This document shows, in pieces, positions 27,834 to 37,539 of a DNA stretch of 64,000 nt. Positions within the stretch are counted from its first letter, which is position 1; every line of letters starts with the position of its first letter. The notes beneath the pieces were generated by a model. The model saw nothing but the letters and a program-made list of their open reading frames with translations. It did no database searches and was not told where the DNA came from. Source of the DNA: Mesorhizobium carmichaelinearum (GTDB lineage: Bacteria; Pseudomonadota; Alphaproteobacteria; Rhizobiales; Rhizobiaceae); NCBI RefSeq assembly GCF_900199455.1, contig NZ_FZQR01000006.1, positions 1 through 64,000 of the forward strand, read 5' to 3'. Both the position numbers and the translations under genes were made by a program.

Positions 27834-30800
27834 GCCTCCCCTCCCTCGTCGCCGGCATCGCCGCCGGCCGACCACTCGAGCACACGGGCGAGATGGTCGT
27901 AGTCGCCATCGGCCTCGCCCTCGCGAAACGGCAGCGCGCGCGACAGATAGCCGGTCTGCGGGTCGGCATAGTGGATCAAAAGCTTGTCCAGCCGTGCCCA
28001 CGCCTCTTCGGCAAGATCGGCGGCGGTTCGCGGCTGGCGGTTGTGCTCGAGAATGGACTCCTCGAACACCTCGCCATTCGGCTTCAGCCTGATGAAGGCC
28101 AGTTGCGACGGCTCGCGCGCGCCCAAATCCTTGAAGGCGCCGCGCCGCAGCAGCGCGCCTTCCAGCGCCAGCTGCGGCGCCAGCAGCGTGTGCGCCTGTG
28201 CCTTCGAGGGCGAGGAGCCGGTCTTGTAGTCCAGTATGTCGGCCATGCCGCCGGCCAGCAAATCGACGCGGTCGGCGTAGCCGGACAGCGTCACGCCGGA
28301 CTGGCCGACAACGGTCTTTCCCGCACGCTCCTCGGCATGGCGCCGGACCACCGCATCGGCGCGCGTGCGCTCCCATTCGACGATGTTGGCGGCGAGTTTT
28401 TCGAAGCGCGGCCACCACACCGCTTCGACATCGGCCGGAAGGGCGGCGTCGGCAAAGCAGGCACGGCCGGCGGCGATGAGGCCGGCCAGTGCATCGGGCG
28501 CGCGCGGATCGGCAACGCGCGACGAGAACAGGTGCAGGATGGCGTGGAACAGCGTGCCGCGTTCGGCGGCACCGGGATCGCGGATCAACGGATCGAGCGG
28601 CATCAGGCCGAGGATCCGTCTGGCATAGACGGCGTAGGGATCGCGGCGCAAAGTCTCGATCTCGGTGACCGAGAAATGCGTTGGGCGCACCGCCAATGGC
28701 GGCTTCGGTTGCGGTCGCGGCGCGAAATCCTGCTTCGGTGCGGTATCGAGCGTGCGTGCCCATGCGAGCAGCTCGTCGCCACGCCGGCGCAAAGCTGCCG
28801 CCTGGTCATTGCCGATGAAGGTGAGCAGCCGCTGCAACCAGCGTGACGGCACGGCCGGTGCGTCGCCGGAACGCGCCGAGCGGGCCAGCACGACATGTCT
28901 CGCGCCCATCGCCATCTGGAAATCATGCGCGGCGAGACCGATGCGCCGTTCCGGCGGTTCGAGATCGATGCCGGTTTTCATCAGCCGCGACATGAAGCGG
29001 TCACTCTCCGGCTTGCGCGGCCAGACACCTTCGTTGAGCCCGCCGATGACCAGCGTGTCGACATCCTGCAACCGCGCTTCCAGCGCGCCCCAGATGGCGA
29101 TGTTCCTGTCCGTACCTTGCGCCGGTTTGACCGTCTCGGGTGCGATCAGCGCGTCCATCACATCGGGCCATTCGCTGGCAGCAAAAGACAGCGGCGCCGA
29201 TGCCGCGACCAGCCCGCGCAGCAGTTCGGCGAGTTTTTCACCGGCGTCACCGGCATAGAGTTCGCCCAGGCCGCCATCGGCGGAACGGCCGAGGTTCTCC
29301 ACGGCCACAACGCTGGCTTTGACCAGCGCGGCAAGGTCGGCATCCGTCTGGACGCGAAACGCCGAAAGCGGCGCCAACGCTTGGGTGAGACGTTCGAGCA
29401 AATTCCGCGCATCTTCGATGGAGCGCACGGTGAGACGGGAAAACCAGAAGGGCGGCCGGCTGTCGCCGCCGAGGCCGGTGAGCCGGGCTTCGAACAATTC
29501 CGGCAGCGAAACGATGTCGGGGCGGCCGGTGCCGCCGCGCAGCGCCACCAGTTCGACCAGTCCGGCCGCGTGGCGTACAGCGGCGCGTTCGAGGCCGAGG
29601 CTGAGCAGCGGGTGCTTGAGCAGGGACAGCAGGCCGACGGGATCGCCCGGCCGGAACACCGCTTCGAGCGCCAGCCGGAGCAGGCTGGCCGCCGGGCTGT
29701 TGGCGAGCGGCGTGCCGCCGGAATCGTCGGCGACGACGCCGAAGCGCCTCAGTTCGACCGACACTCGTCGCGCCAGTGCGCGGTCGCCGGTGACGAGAGC
29801 CGCCCTCTGGCCGGGCTGTTCGACCGCTTGCTTGAGCGCGACGGCGATGGCGACGGCTTCGTCGCGTTCGCTCGCCGCTTCCAGCAGCGTCACCTCGGCG
29901 AAGGCGCCGGCAATGTCGGACGCTGAAAACCCGCTGCGCGTCTCGGCCCACAATTCGGTGGTCTCCGCCGGCCGCAGCGCTTCGCCGACAAGCGCGGCGC
30001 GAAGCGTAAGTTGCGGCTCAGGCGGGCCGAGTTCCTCGACATCGCCGCGCAGCACGCCGATCTTGCCGATCAGCCTGGCCAGGCCATATTGCGGGTGGCC
30101 AAGCACGGCCGGCCGCGCGCCAGGGGCGACCAGTGCCTGGAAGGATGCTTCGTCCAGCGTCCGGTCGAGCCCGGGCAGCACGATGGCGCCGCCGGGCAGG
30201 CGGGCGATCGCGGCAAGCAGTTCCGCCGTGGCCGGTATCGAGCCGGTCGATCCCGCTGCGATGACCGGTCCGGCCGGCGGATTGCGCCGCAGCCGCGCCG
30301 CCTCGGAACGGATCAGCGCGCTGCGATGCGCCGCCGGATTGGAGCGGTCGCTCTCCCGGAGGAATTTCGGCCAGGCATCGGTGACGATGCCGAGGAATTC
30401 GAGCGTCACCTGCCACCAGCCGGCGAGGTTTCCGGTCACCAGGTCGGCGAGCTTCGCCCAGTCGGTGCCTTCGGTCTCGATCTCGTCCATCAGCCCGGCG
30501 AGATCGCGCGCCAGCCAGATCGCGTCGGCGGTGGAGGCGGGGATGACGATTTCCTCGGCGAAAAGCTTTGCCACATGCTCCGGCAGCCGGCGTTTCCAGG
30601 CCCGCACCAGCGGCGTCAGCAGCAACAGGCGTTCGATCGCCGCGATCGGTGGCGCGAGATCGATGGCCGCCGATGGCTCGGCGTCGAACGCGGCCCCATC
30701 CTCGTCGAACTCGCCGAGCGGACGGATGACCGGCAGGATCGCCGAACCGCCGCCGCCGCGTGCCTTCAGACTGTCGACGAAGACACCGCGCAAGGCGCGC

Positions 30801-30964
30801 GCGGCGCGGCGCGTCGGCACGTAGATGGTGACATCGGCGAGAGCGAGCGGATCGCCATCGAAACGAAATCCCGGGACCAGGCGGCCGGCAAGCAGCGCCT
30901 CGGCCAGCGTCGGCAGAAACGGCGCTCCGGGGGGGATCGAGAAAACGCGGCTTGAGCCGCTCAT
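27830..30964 (-). CDS. addB: Double-strand break repair protein AddB
   Basis: 1044 aa from the ATG at 30964 (MSGSSRVFSIPPGAPFLPTL). The N-terminal inactive helicase-like part carries IYVPTRRAARALR and VIAAGSTGSIPATAELLAAI; no strict GKT loop is present, as is usual in the alphaproteobacterial type. The C-terminal nuclease motif is DILDYKTGSSPSKAQ. It is the partner of AddA in break resection and Chi-like recognition. Its start overlaps murU and its stop overlaps addA, so translation is coupled along the operon. Confidence 0.95.
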   Translation of the reverse strand: MSGSSRVFSIPPGAPFLPTLAEALLAGRLVPGFRFDGDPLALADVTIYVPTRRAARALRGVFVDSLKARGGGGSAILPVIRPLGEFDEDGAAFDAEPSAAIDLAPPIAAIERLLLLTPLVRAWKRRLPEHVAKLFAEEIVIPASTADAIWLARDLAGLMDEIETEGTDWAKLADLVTGNLAGWWQVTLEFLGIVTDAWPKFLRESDRSNPAAHRSALIRSEAARLRRNPPAGPVIAAGSTGSIPATAELLAAIARLPGGAIVLPGLDRTLDEASFQALVAPGARPAVLGHPQYGLARLIGKIGVLRGDVEELGPPEPQLTLRAALVGEALRPAETTELWAETRSGFSASDIAGAFAEVTLLEAASERDEAVAIAVALKQAVEQPGQRAALVTGDRALARRVSVELRRFGVVADDSGGTPLANSPAASLLRLALEAVFRPGDPVGLLSLLKHPLLSLGLERAAVRHAAGLVELVALRGGTGRPDIVSLPELFEARLTGLGGDSRPPFWFSRLTVRSIEDARNLLERLTQALAPLSAFRVQTDADLAALVKASVVAVENLGRSADGGLGELYAGDAGEKLAELLRGLVAASAPLSFAASEWPDVMDALIAPETVKPAQGTDRNIAIWGALEARLQDVDTLVIGGLNEGVWPRKPESDRFMSRLMKTGIDLEPPERRIGLAAHDFQMAMGARHVVLARSARSGDAPAVPSRWLQRLLTFIGNDQAAALRRRGDELLAWARTLDTAPKQDFAPRPQPKPPLAVRPTHFSVTEIETLRRDPYAVYARRILGLMPLDPLIRDPGAAERGTLFHAILHLFSSRVADPRAPDALAGLIAAGRACFADAALPADVEAVWWPRFEKLAANIVEWERTRADAVVRRHAEERAGKTVVGQSGVTLSGYADRVDLLAGGMADILDYKTGSSPSKAQAHTLLAPQLALEGALLRRGAFKDLGAREPSQLAFIRLKPNGEVFEESILEHNRQPRTAADLAEEAWARLDKLLIHYADPQTGYLSRALPFREGEADGDYDHLARVLEWSAGGDAGDEGGEA

Positions 30965-31686
30965 TGCATCTCGGCTAGCGCGCCGGCGACCGCTGCTTCC
31001 GCCTGCGGGATAGCATCGGGCGTACCGACGGTGATCCAGTGGCCGTGCATGGGCATGCCGAACAGGCGGCCGGCGGCAATGGTTTTGTCGAAATAGGCAT
31101 TGAGCGAATGCGGTTCGGCCGATGCGTCCGCGAACAGGCGCGGATGGATGATCGCCGCACCGGCATAGATCAGGCCCGCCGGATCGCCTTTTGAACGCCG
31201 CAGGGCGCCATCCGGCGCCACCAGGAAATCGGTGCTGCCACAGTGTCCGGTCGCCTGATGGAGATCCGCCAGCATCAGCAGAATATCCATTTTCGCAGCG
31301 TCCCATGCAAGGGCGAGCCGCCCGAGATTAAGCGGCCCGTGGTCGATCCAGAAGGTGTCGGCATTGAGGATGTAGAACGGCTTTTGACCCAATTCCGGCA
31401 GCGCCTTGACGATGCCGCCAGCGGAATCGAGCAGCCGGTCGCTCTCATCGGAAATGATGATGCGGGGCACATGGCGCGCCGCGACATGGGCGACGATCTG
31501 TTCGGGAAGATAATGGACGTTGACCACGGCCTTGGCGACGCCGGCGGCGGCGAGGCTGTCGAGGCCCCAGTCGAGCAAGGTCTTGCCAGCGATCCTGACC
31601 AGCGGCTTGGGGATCGTATCGGTGATCGGCCGCATGCGCTTGCCAAGCCCGGCGGCGAGCACGATGGCGGTATCCGGTCTTGTCAC
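30961..31686 (-). CDS. murU: N-acetylmuramate-1-phosphate uridylyltransferase-like
   Basis: 241 aa. The nucleotidyltransferase signature is VLAAGLGKRMRPITDTIPKP, with metal-binding Asp in LNADTFW and a second site near GHWITVGTPDAI. In Pseudomonas, MurU joins UTP to MurNAc-1-phosphate in a recycling route that bypasses MurA, and its partner is the kinase AmgK. Here the amgK-like domain is encoded just upstream with an ATGA overlap, supporting the assignment. It also overlaps addB. Confidence 0.9.
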   Translation of the reverse strand: MTRPDTAIVLAAGLGKRMRPITDTIPKPLVRIAGKTLLDWGLDSLAAAGVAKAVVNVHYLPEQIVAHVAARHVPRIIISDESDRLLDSAGGIVKALPELGQKPFYILNADTFWIDHGPLNLGRLALAWDAAKMDILLMLADLHQATGHCGSTDFLVAPDGALRRSKGDPAGLIYAGAAIIHPRLFADASAEPHSLNAYFDKTIAAGRLFGMPMHGHWITVGTPDAIPQAEAAVAGALAEMQ

Positions 31687-33194
31687 AGCGTTCGTTCCTC
31701 AAGCAGCCCGTGCGCCTCGTAGAAAACCCGCAGGCTGGCAAGCGCCGGATGGGACAGCGCCCGGCGCAGATAGTCGCGGATGCGCGGCAGGTGCTTCAAA
31801 TAATAGGGTTTGCCGTCGCGTTTTTCGAGCCGTACGAAAATGCCGAGAATCTTGGAATTGCGCTGCGCGGCCATGATTGCATAGGCCTCCAGGAAACTCG
31901 CTTCGTTGAAAGCCCCCGCGGCGTGACGCGCCGCGACATAGGCATCAAGCGTCCGCTTCTCAATCTCGGGCGCTATGGTGACGCGGGCGTCCATGGCGAG
32001 CGAAGCGACGTCATAGGCTGAAGGCCCGATCAGCGCATCCTGGAAATCGACGATGCCCAGCCGGTCATGGCCGGTTCGGTCGCCGCGCCAGATGATGTTG
32101 GGCGAATGGAAGTCGCGCAGCATCAGCGTGTATTCGCTGCTGTTAAGCCGGTCGAAAAGCGCGTTCCATTCCCTGGCGTAGCCGGCGCGCAAGGCATCGC
32201 TTGGCGGTTGACCTGATATCGCCGGCACATACCAGTCGACCAGCAAATCGGCTTCGATCATCATCGCATCGCGGTCGAACGGCGGCACTTCGTGAAAGCT
32301 GCCCGGTCCGGCTTGCAGGCGCCGCGGCCAGGTCTTGCCATGCATCATGGCCAGCAGCTCGGCCGCCGCCGTGTAGCGCTCGGCCACCGGCTCGCCGTCC
32401 CTGCCGAGAAACCCCTCCGAACCGAGATGTTCGATGAGCAGGAAGCCTTGGTCCTGGTCCTCGGCATGGATTTCGGGAACGCTGACGCCGCCGGCCTTCA
32501 AGGCGCGGTCGATGGCGACGAAGGCCGAGACCGACTGGGCGGTGTGGGCGATCACCGCATAGGGTTTGCCGTCGCGCACGGACGGGCCGAGCACCAGCCG
32601 CGGCGAGTTCATCAGCACGCGCGGCTCCTGGCCGGCAAGCGTCACGATCTCGTAGGAGCGGGCCGAGGCATCGCCGATGAAATGGCGGCGCCGCGCTTCG
32701 CCCCAGCCGGCAGTCTCGAGGAAACCGCGCATCGCCAGCGACCGCGCCGCGCGGTCGAAGGCTGGCCCTTGTCCCGACAGCCGTGCCAGCCGGCCCTCGC
32801 CATGCTGGACGAGTTCGATCGAGAGCGTCGTCTTCGGCAGATAACCTTCCGCCCGCTCGGGCCATTCGACCAGGGCGGCCCCTTGTGTCAGCGCTTCGTC
32901 GAAGCCCAGTTCGTCGAGCTCGGCTGCCGAGGACAGGCGGTAGAGGTCGAAATGGTGCACCGGAATGCGCGTGTCGTAGCTCTGCACCAGGGTGAAGGTC
33001 GGGCTCGGCACGTCGAGGCCGGCATCATCGGCCAGCGCTCGGATCAGCGCCCGCGCCAATGTCGATTTGCCGGCGCCGAGATCGCCCTTGAGCGCCAGCA
33101 CGTCGCCGGCACGCAGGGACAGCGCCAGATCCTCGCCCAGCCGCGAGGTCTGCGTCTCATCCGCGAGCAAACGCTCCAGCACGGGTCCCGTCAT
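31683..33194 (-). CDS. tsaE: TsaE ATPase fused to AmgK-type sugar kinase
   Basis: 503 aa in two domains. About 1-145 is TsaE: Walker A GDLGAGKST (37-45) and FTLVQSYDTRIPVHHFDLYR, the ATPase of the t6A tRNA-modification complex. About 165-503 is an aminoglycoside-phosphotransferase-fold kinase: LRDFHSPNIIW (catalytic loop) and GIVDFQDALIGPSAYDVASL (metal Asp), as in AmgK (MurNAc/GlcNAc anomeric kinase). With MurU it completes a cell-wall sugar salvage path. The fusion is recurrent in alphaproteobacteria. The first Met of the second domain is internal and no frameshift is seen. Confidence 0.93.
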   Translation of the reverse strand: MTGPVLERLLADETQTSRLGEDLALSLRAGDVLALKGDLGAGKSTLARALIRALADDAGLDVPSPTFTLVQSYDTRIPVHHFDLYRLSSAAELDELGFDEALTQGAALVEWPERAEGYLPKTTLSIELVQHGEGRLARLSGQGPAFDRAARSLAMRGFLETAGWGEARRRHFIGDASARSYEIVTLAGQEPRVLMNSPRLVLGPSVRDGKPYAVIAHTAQSVSAFVAIDRALKAGGVSVPEIHAEDQDQGFLLIEHLGSEGFLGRDGEPVAERYTAAAELLAMMHGKTWPRRLQAGPGSFHEVPPFDRDAMMIEADLLVDWYVPAISGQPPSDALRAGYAREWNALFDRLNSSEYTLMLRDFHSPNIIWRGDRTGHDRLGIVDFQDALIGPSAYDVASLAMDARVTIAPEIEKRTLDAYVAARHAAGAFNEASFLEAYAIMAAQRNSKILGIFVRLEKRDGKPYYLKHLPRIRDYLRRALSHPALASLRVFYEAHGLLEERTL

Positions 33195-33202
33195 CGAGCG
33201 CG

Positions 33203-35758
33203 CTACTCGGCCGCGGCGCGGATGCCCGGCATGTCGGGGAAGGTGCAGATGACGGTCGTGCCCTTGTCCTTGCCGGTTTCGATGCGAACGTGGCCGCCAT
33301 GCAGTTCGACGAAGCTCTTGACGATCGACAGGCCGAGCCCGGCGCCGCGCCGGCGGCCGCCATTGGTGCGCGGTTCGAAGCGGCGGAACACCGAATCAAG
33401 CACATCCGGCGGCATGCCAGGACCGTCGTCATGAACCGAGAATTCCACCCCGTCCGCCAGATGCCGGCAGGCGAGCCGGATGGTGCTGGCCTCTGGCGCG
33501 TAGTTGGCGGCGTTGCTGAGCAGATTGTAGAGGATCTGGCGGATGCGGGTCTCGTCGCCGTGGAACGTCTTCGGCGCCGCAGCGGCATCGACCTCGAGCC
33601 GGATCGAATGTTCCTGCAGCCGGTCGGCAACGAGTTCCGCTGCCGCTGCGATGGTGCGGTCGACATGCACTTCGGAAATGTCGAGCTGCATGATGCCGGC
33701 ATCGACGGTCGCGAGGTCGAGTATGTCGTTGACGATGGTCAGCAGCACCGAGGAGGATGAGCTGACATGCTCGACATACTCACGCTGCTTTTGATTCAGT
33801 GGTCCGGTCGTCGGCACGGAAAGCAGTTCGGTGAAGCCGATGATGTTGGTCAGCGGCGAACGCAGTTCGTAGGACACGTGCTGGACGAAGTCGTTCTTGA
33901 GCTGGTCGGACTTTTCCAGCGCCTCGTTCTTGTCCTTCAGCGCGCGTTCGACATTCACGCTGTCGGTGACGTCGACGAAAGTCATCATCACTTGCCCGTT
34001 GGGCAGCGGAATCACGGCGTAACGCAGCACGATGCCGTTGTTGAGCTCGGTCTGGCCGTGGCGTTCGCGGCGTTCGTCGTCGAAACCGGTAATGGCGGCG
34101 ACGAAGCCGGGCCAGGGGCTGTCGACCGCCTGCCGGTCACTAAGATCGCGGATCGTCGAAACGTGCACATTGGGCTTGGCGGCCTCCGTGCCCAGGCCCC
34201 ACAGCGTGGCAAAGGCCGGGTTCGACAGCCGTAGCCGGCCGTCGGGGCCGAACACCGCCACGCCCTCAGCGAGATTGTCGAGCGTCTCGCCCTGGACGCG
34301 CACCGCGGTCCGGTAGCGGCTTTCCAGGTCCATCTTTTCGGTCAGGTTCTCGAACACCCAGGTGACGCCGCCCTTGGGCTGCGGGTTGGCGACGACGCGG
34401 ATGGTCTTCCCGTCAGGCAGATGCCACCAATGCTCCTGCGATTCCACCGCGCGGTAGGCGCCGAGCAGGCCTTCTTTCCAGCGGCGCCATTCGGGCTGCT
34501 CGGCGATCTTGCCTTCGCTGCGCAGCCGGTCGAGCAAAAGCGCATTGTCGGGCGCGCTGAGCAGGAAGCCAGAGTCTAGGCCCCACAGTTTCTGGAAGGC
34601 CTGGTTGAAGAAGCGCAGCTTCTCGTCAGTGTCGAAGATGGCGACGGCGGTGTTGAGCTGGTCGAGCGTGTCGGCATGGCTGCGCACCGTCCGCTCATAT
34701 TCGCCGCGAATGGTCTCGATGGCGCTGGTGTCGCAGGCAAGCCCGGCCGAACCGTCCGGGCCGGCGAAGTCGGTCACCGCGAAGACACGGCGGTCGCCTT
34801 CGATGACAGTGGATAGCGACTGCTCGAAGACCGGATGCGATTTGTGCTGGGTGTCGATTGCCTCACGCGCCTGGCCGCCGAGGAATTCCTTGGCGTCGCG
34901 AACGGCGGCTTCCGCGCTTTCGGCTTCGACCGCGTCGGCATAGGCCCGGTTGACCCATTTCAGGCGCCCGTGCTCGTCGCGCAGCCATGCCGGCATCTTC
35001 AGCGCCTCGAGCAGGCCGATCATCGTGTCATGGTCGGCGGCCAGCCGCTGGTTGTCGATCTTCAGCCGGGCCTGGCTGCGCTGGGTCTCGGAAAGCGAGA
35101 CAAACCGCACCAGTATATGCGCCGCGCTCTTGCGGCCATGCACTTCGAGCGGTGCGCCGGCCTGCGATTCGATGACCAGGTCGAAGGGCCTCGCCTTTTC
35201 GCGCAAGCCCGCGATGGCATGCTCGAGCGCCGCCGCCGAGCGCGGCATCAGCCAGCGGCCGAAGGCCAGAAATGCCGCCCGCTCCTCCGGCGCGCCGCTT
35301 TCGACCGGCAATGTACCGATGAGTTCGGGCTTCTTGTTTTCCGAGGCCCAGACGACCACGCGCTGGTCGCGCAGATTGAGCAGCGCTTCCGAACGGCGCA
35401 GTGCCGCGTTGACGTCGGCGACGCGGCTTCTCAGTTCGACATTCTCCGCCGAGGTACGAGCCCGTTCACGGATGAGAACGATGGCCGACAAAAGCGCCGC
35501 GCCCGTCACGCCGACGAACACCGCAAGCTGCATGACCTCGACCGTGCTGATCGACAGGCCGGCCGTCGCCACAGCGGCGTTCTCGGCATGCGCCACGGCG
35601 CTGGCCAAAGGATAGGCAAGTGCTGAACTGGCCAGGAACAGTCCCGCGCGAGCACGCCATGAAAGGCGCCCACCCTGAGTGGCCGAGCCTATGGTCCCCG
35701 AATCGTCATGGCCGCCGGAAACGGCCGATCCCGCTCCGTGCGGGTTTTGCCCCGGCAT
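33203..35758 (-). CDS. divL: DivL-type pseudo-histidine kinase (PAS, HK)
   Basis: 851 aa from the ATG at 35758 (GGAGAGG upstream; a TTG at 35788 is possible). A membrane region (about 35-95), coiled coil, then PAS-like domains (about 240-330, 365-480, 490-600), a dimerisation domain and an HATPase domain with N-box, DDGPGMP and GAGLGLSIV. The H-box reads HVSYELRSPLT: tyrosine (about residue 630) replaces the phospho-histidine, the hallmark of DivL. In Caulobacter DivL controls CckA, hence CtrA and the cell cycle. It lies 8 bp upstream of tsaE/amgK. Confidence 0.93.
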   Translation of the reverse strand: MPGQNPHGAGSAVSGGHDDSGTIGSATQGGRLSWRARAGLFLASSALAYPLASAVAHAENAAVATAGLSISTVEVMQLAVFVGVTGAALLSAIVLIRERARTSAENVELRSRVADVNAALRRSEALLNLRDQRVVVWASENKKPELIGTLPVESGAPEERAAFLAFGRWLMPRSAAALEHAIAGLREKARPFDLVIESQAGAPLEVHGRKSAAHILVRFVSLSETQRSQARLKIDNQRLAADHDTMIGLLEALKMPAWLRDEHGRLKWVNRAYADAVEAESAEAAVRDAKEFLGGQAREAIDTQHKSHPVFEQSLSTVIEGDRRVFAVTDFAGPDGSAGLACDTSAIETIRGEYERTVRSHADTLDQLNTAVAIFDTDEKLRFFNQAFQKLWGLDSGFLLSAPDNALLLDRLRSEGKIAEQPEWRRWKEGLLGAYRAVESQEHWWHLPDGKTIRVVANPQPKGGVTWVFENLTEKMDLESRYRTAVRVQGETLDNLAEGVAVFGPDGRLRLSNPAFATLWGLGTEAAKPNVHVSTIRDLSDRQAVDSPWPGFVAAITGFDDERRERHGQTELNNGIVLRYAVIPLPNGQVMMTFVDVTDSVNVERALKDKNEALEKSDQLKNDFVQHVSYELRSPLTNIIGFTELLSVPTTGPLNQKQREYVEHVSSSSSVLLTIVNDILDLATVDAGIMQLDISEVHVDRTIAAAAELVADRLQEHSIRLEVDAAAAPKTFHGDETRIRQILYNLLSNAANYAPEASTIRLACRHLADGVEFSVHDDGPGMPPDVLDSVFRRFEPRTNGGRRRGAGLGLSIVKSFVELHGGHVRIETGKDKGTTVICTFPDMPGIRAAAE

Positions 35759-35901
35759 GTCTTGGTCCTCTCCGCCGCCTGAATGCAAGACCGCCCTGAA
35801 ACGCGCCTCTCTGATCCCCTCTCGGGCCGGAAGCGTCGCGAATCACCTGACAATAAACCCTCGCCGAATCGCCGTGAAGGCTGATCGCGCGCAAAAATAA
35901 A

Positions 35902-35927
35902 GCCGGGCGAAAAGTCAATCGCCCGGC
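35902..35927 (-). terminator. Rho-independent terminator after ahcY
   Basis: GCCGGGCGA (35902-35910) pairs with TCGCCCGGC (35919-35927). On the minus strand it is followed by TTTATTTTT. It lies 31 bp after the ahcY stop. The rest of the gap to divL (35759-35901) shows no gene. Confidence 0.92.
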
Positions 35928-35957
35928 CTCAATATCTGGTAGTAAATTTAGCTTTGG

Positions 35958-37358
35958 TTAATAGCGGTAGTGTTCCGGCTTGAACGGACCTTGCGGCGTG
36001 ACGCCGATATAGGCGGCCTGCTCACCCGACAGTTCGGTCAGGCGGGCGCCGAGCTTGTCGAGGTGCAGCCGCGCGACCTTCTCGTCGAGATGCTTGGGCA
36101 GGACATAGACCTGGTTCTGGTACTGCTCACCCTTGCTGAACAGCTCGATCTGGGCCAGCACCTGGTTGGTGAAGGATGCCGACATGACGAAGCTCGGATG
36201 GCCGGTGGCGTTGCCGAGATTGAGCAGGCGGCCTTCCGACAGCAGGATCATCCGCTTGCCGTCCGGGAAGGTGATCATGTCGACCTGCGGCTTGACGTTG
36301 GTCCACTTCAGATTGCGCAGCGAGGCGACCTGGATCTCGTTGTCGAAGTGGCCGATATTGCCGACGATCACCATGTCCTTCATTGACCGCATATGGTCGA
36401 GGGTGACGACATCCTTGTTGCCGGTGGTGGTGATGACGATATCGGCGGTCGGCGCCGCGTCTTCCAGCGTGACGACTTCAAAGCCGTCCATCGCCGCCTG
36501 CAGCGCGCAGATCGGGTCGACCTCGGTGACTTTGACGCGGGCGCCGGCGCCCTTAAGCGAGGCCGACGAGCCCTTGCCGACGTCGCCATAGCCGCAGACG
36601 ACCGCGACCTTGCCGGCCATCATCGTGTCGGTGCCGCGACGGATGCCGTCGACCAGCGATTCCTTGCAGCCATACTTATTGTCGAACTTCGACTTGGTGA
36701 CCGAATCGTTGACGTTGATGGCGGGGAAGGGCAGCAGGCCCTTCTTCTGCAGCTGGTAAAGCCGGTTGACGCCGGTGGTCGTCTCTTCGGTGACGCCGCG
36801 GATCGCCGCCTTCTGCTTGGTGAAGAAGCCGGGCGAAGCCTTCAGGCGCTTCTTGACCTGGGCGTAGAAATACTCTTCTTCCTCGCTCTGCGGGTTGGAC
36901 AGCACGTCCTCGCCGGCTTCGGCGCGGGCGCCGATCAGGATGTACATGGTGGCGTCGCCGCCATCATCGAGGATCATGTTGGAGAGGCCGCCGTCGGTCC
37001 ACTGGAAGATCCGGTCGGTGTAGTCCCAATACTGTTCGAGGCTCTCGCCCTTGACGGCGAACACCGGAATGCCGGCTTCGGCGATGGCCGCCGCCGCATG
37101 GTCCTGGGTCGAGAAGATGTTGCAGGAGGCCCAGCGGATATCGGCGCCGAGCGCCTTCAGCGTCTCGATCAGCACCGCGGTCTGGATGGTCATGTGCAGC
37201 GAGCCGGTGATGCGCGCGCCCTTCAGCGGCTTCTTGGCGCCGAATTCCTCGCGGCAGGCCATCAGGCCCGGCATTTCGGTTTCGGCGATATCGAGTTCCT
37301 TGCGGCCCCAGCCGGCAAGCGAGATGTCGGCGACCACATAATCCTTGCTACCCGTCAT
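35958..37358 (-). CDS. ahcY: Adenosylhomocysteinase
   Basis: 466 aa. [21 protein letters not shown]'s region and [16 protein letters not shown] give the substrate site, [18 protein letters not shown] is the NAD-binding loop, and the usual end is PFKPEHYRY. It hydrolyses S-adenosylhomocysteine to adenosine and homocysteine, sustaining methylation. Single gene on the minus strand between the PTS genes and divL. Two dyads lie about 125-165 bp upstream. Confidence 0.98.
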   Translation of the reverse strand: MTGSKDYVVADISLAGWGRKELDIAETEMPGLMACREEFGAKKPLKGARITGSLHMTIQTAVLIETLKALGADIRWASCNIFSTQDHAAAAIAEAGIPVFAVKGESLEQYWDYTDRIFQWTDGGLSNMILDDGGDATMYILIGARAEAGEDVLSNPQSEEEEYFYAQVKKRLKASPGFFTKQKAAIRGVTEETTTGVNRLYQLQKKGLLPFPAINVNDSVTKSKFDNKYGCKESLVDGIRRGTDTMMAGKVAVVCGYGDVGKGSSASLKGAGARVKVTEVDPICALQAAMDGFEVVTLEDAAPTADIVITTTGNKDVVTLDHMRSMKDMVIVGNIGHFDNEIQVASLRNLKWTNVKPQVDMITFPDGKRMILLSEGRLLNLGNATGHPSFVMSASFTNQVLAQIELFSKGEQYQNQVYVLPKHLDEKVARLHLDKLGARLTELSGEQAAYIGVTPQGPFKPEHYRY

Positions 37359-37483
37359 GGCAGTGCTCCGTGCGATTTGATGTGCTTGCGAATTGGTTGC
37401 GGATGCGCCCGCGCTGGTCGGCGCGTCGAAGGGCGCGAATTGCCGGCCTGACTAGCAGATCGCTGTCGAGACGACAATGGGAT

Positions 37484-37521
37484 ATAAAGAAATCTTTATC
37501 CCTGCATGTCTCGCGGACATG
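37484..37521. promoter_or_regulatory. Two dyads upstream of ahcY
   Basis: ATAAAGA-AA-TCTTTAT (37484-37499) is a perfect dyad in an AT-rich patch, and CATGTC-TCGCG-GACATG (37505-37521, last base shared) follows. The first resembles operators of ArsR-type regulators of S-adenosylhomocysteine genes as I remember them. It lies 126 bp before the ahcY start and just after the HPr gene stop. I do not see a SAH riboswitch consensus. Confidence 0.45.
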
Positions 37522-37539
37522 TCTGGCCGGCGTTCGGGA

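Noticed and set aside
26287..27969. A 560-codon minus-strand frame overlapping addA
   Set aside because: It is addA out of frame, rich in Arg and Pro; addA carries all helicase motifs in the other frame.
37359..37539. SAH riboswitch in the ahcY leader
   Set aside because: I could not fit the conserved core; the visible signals are short DNA dyads instead.
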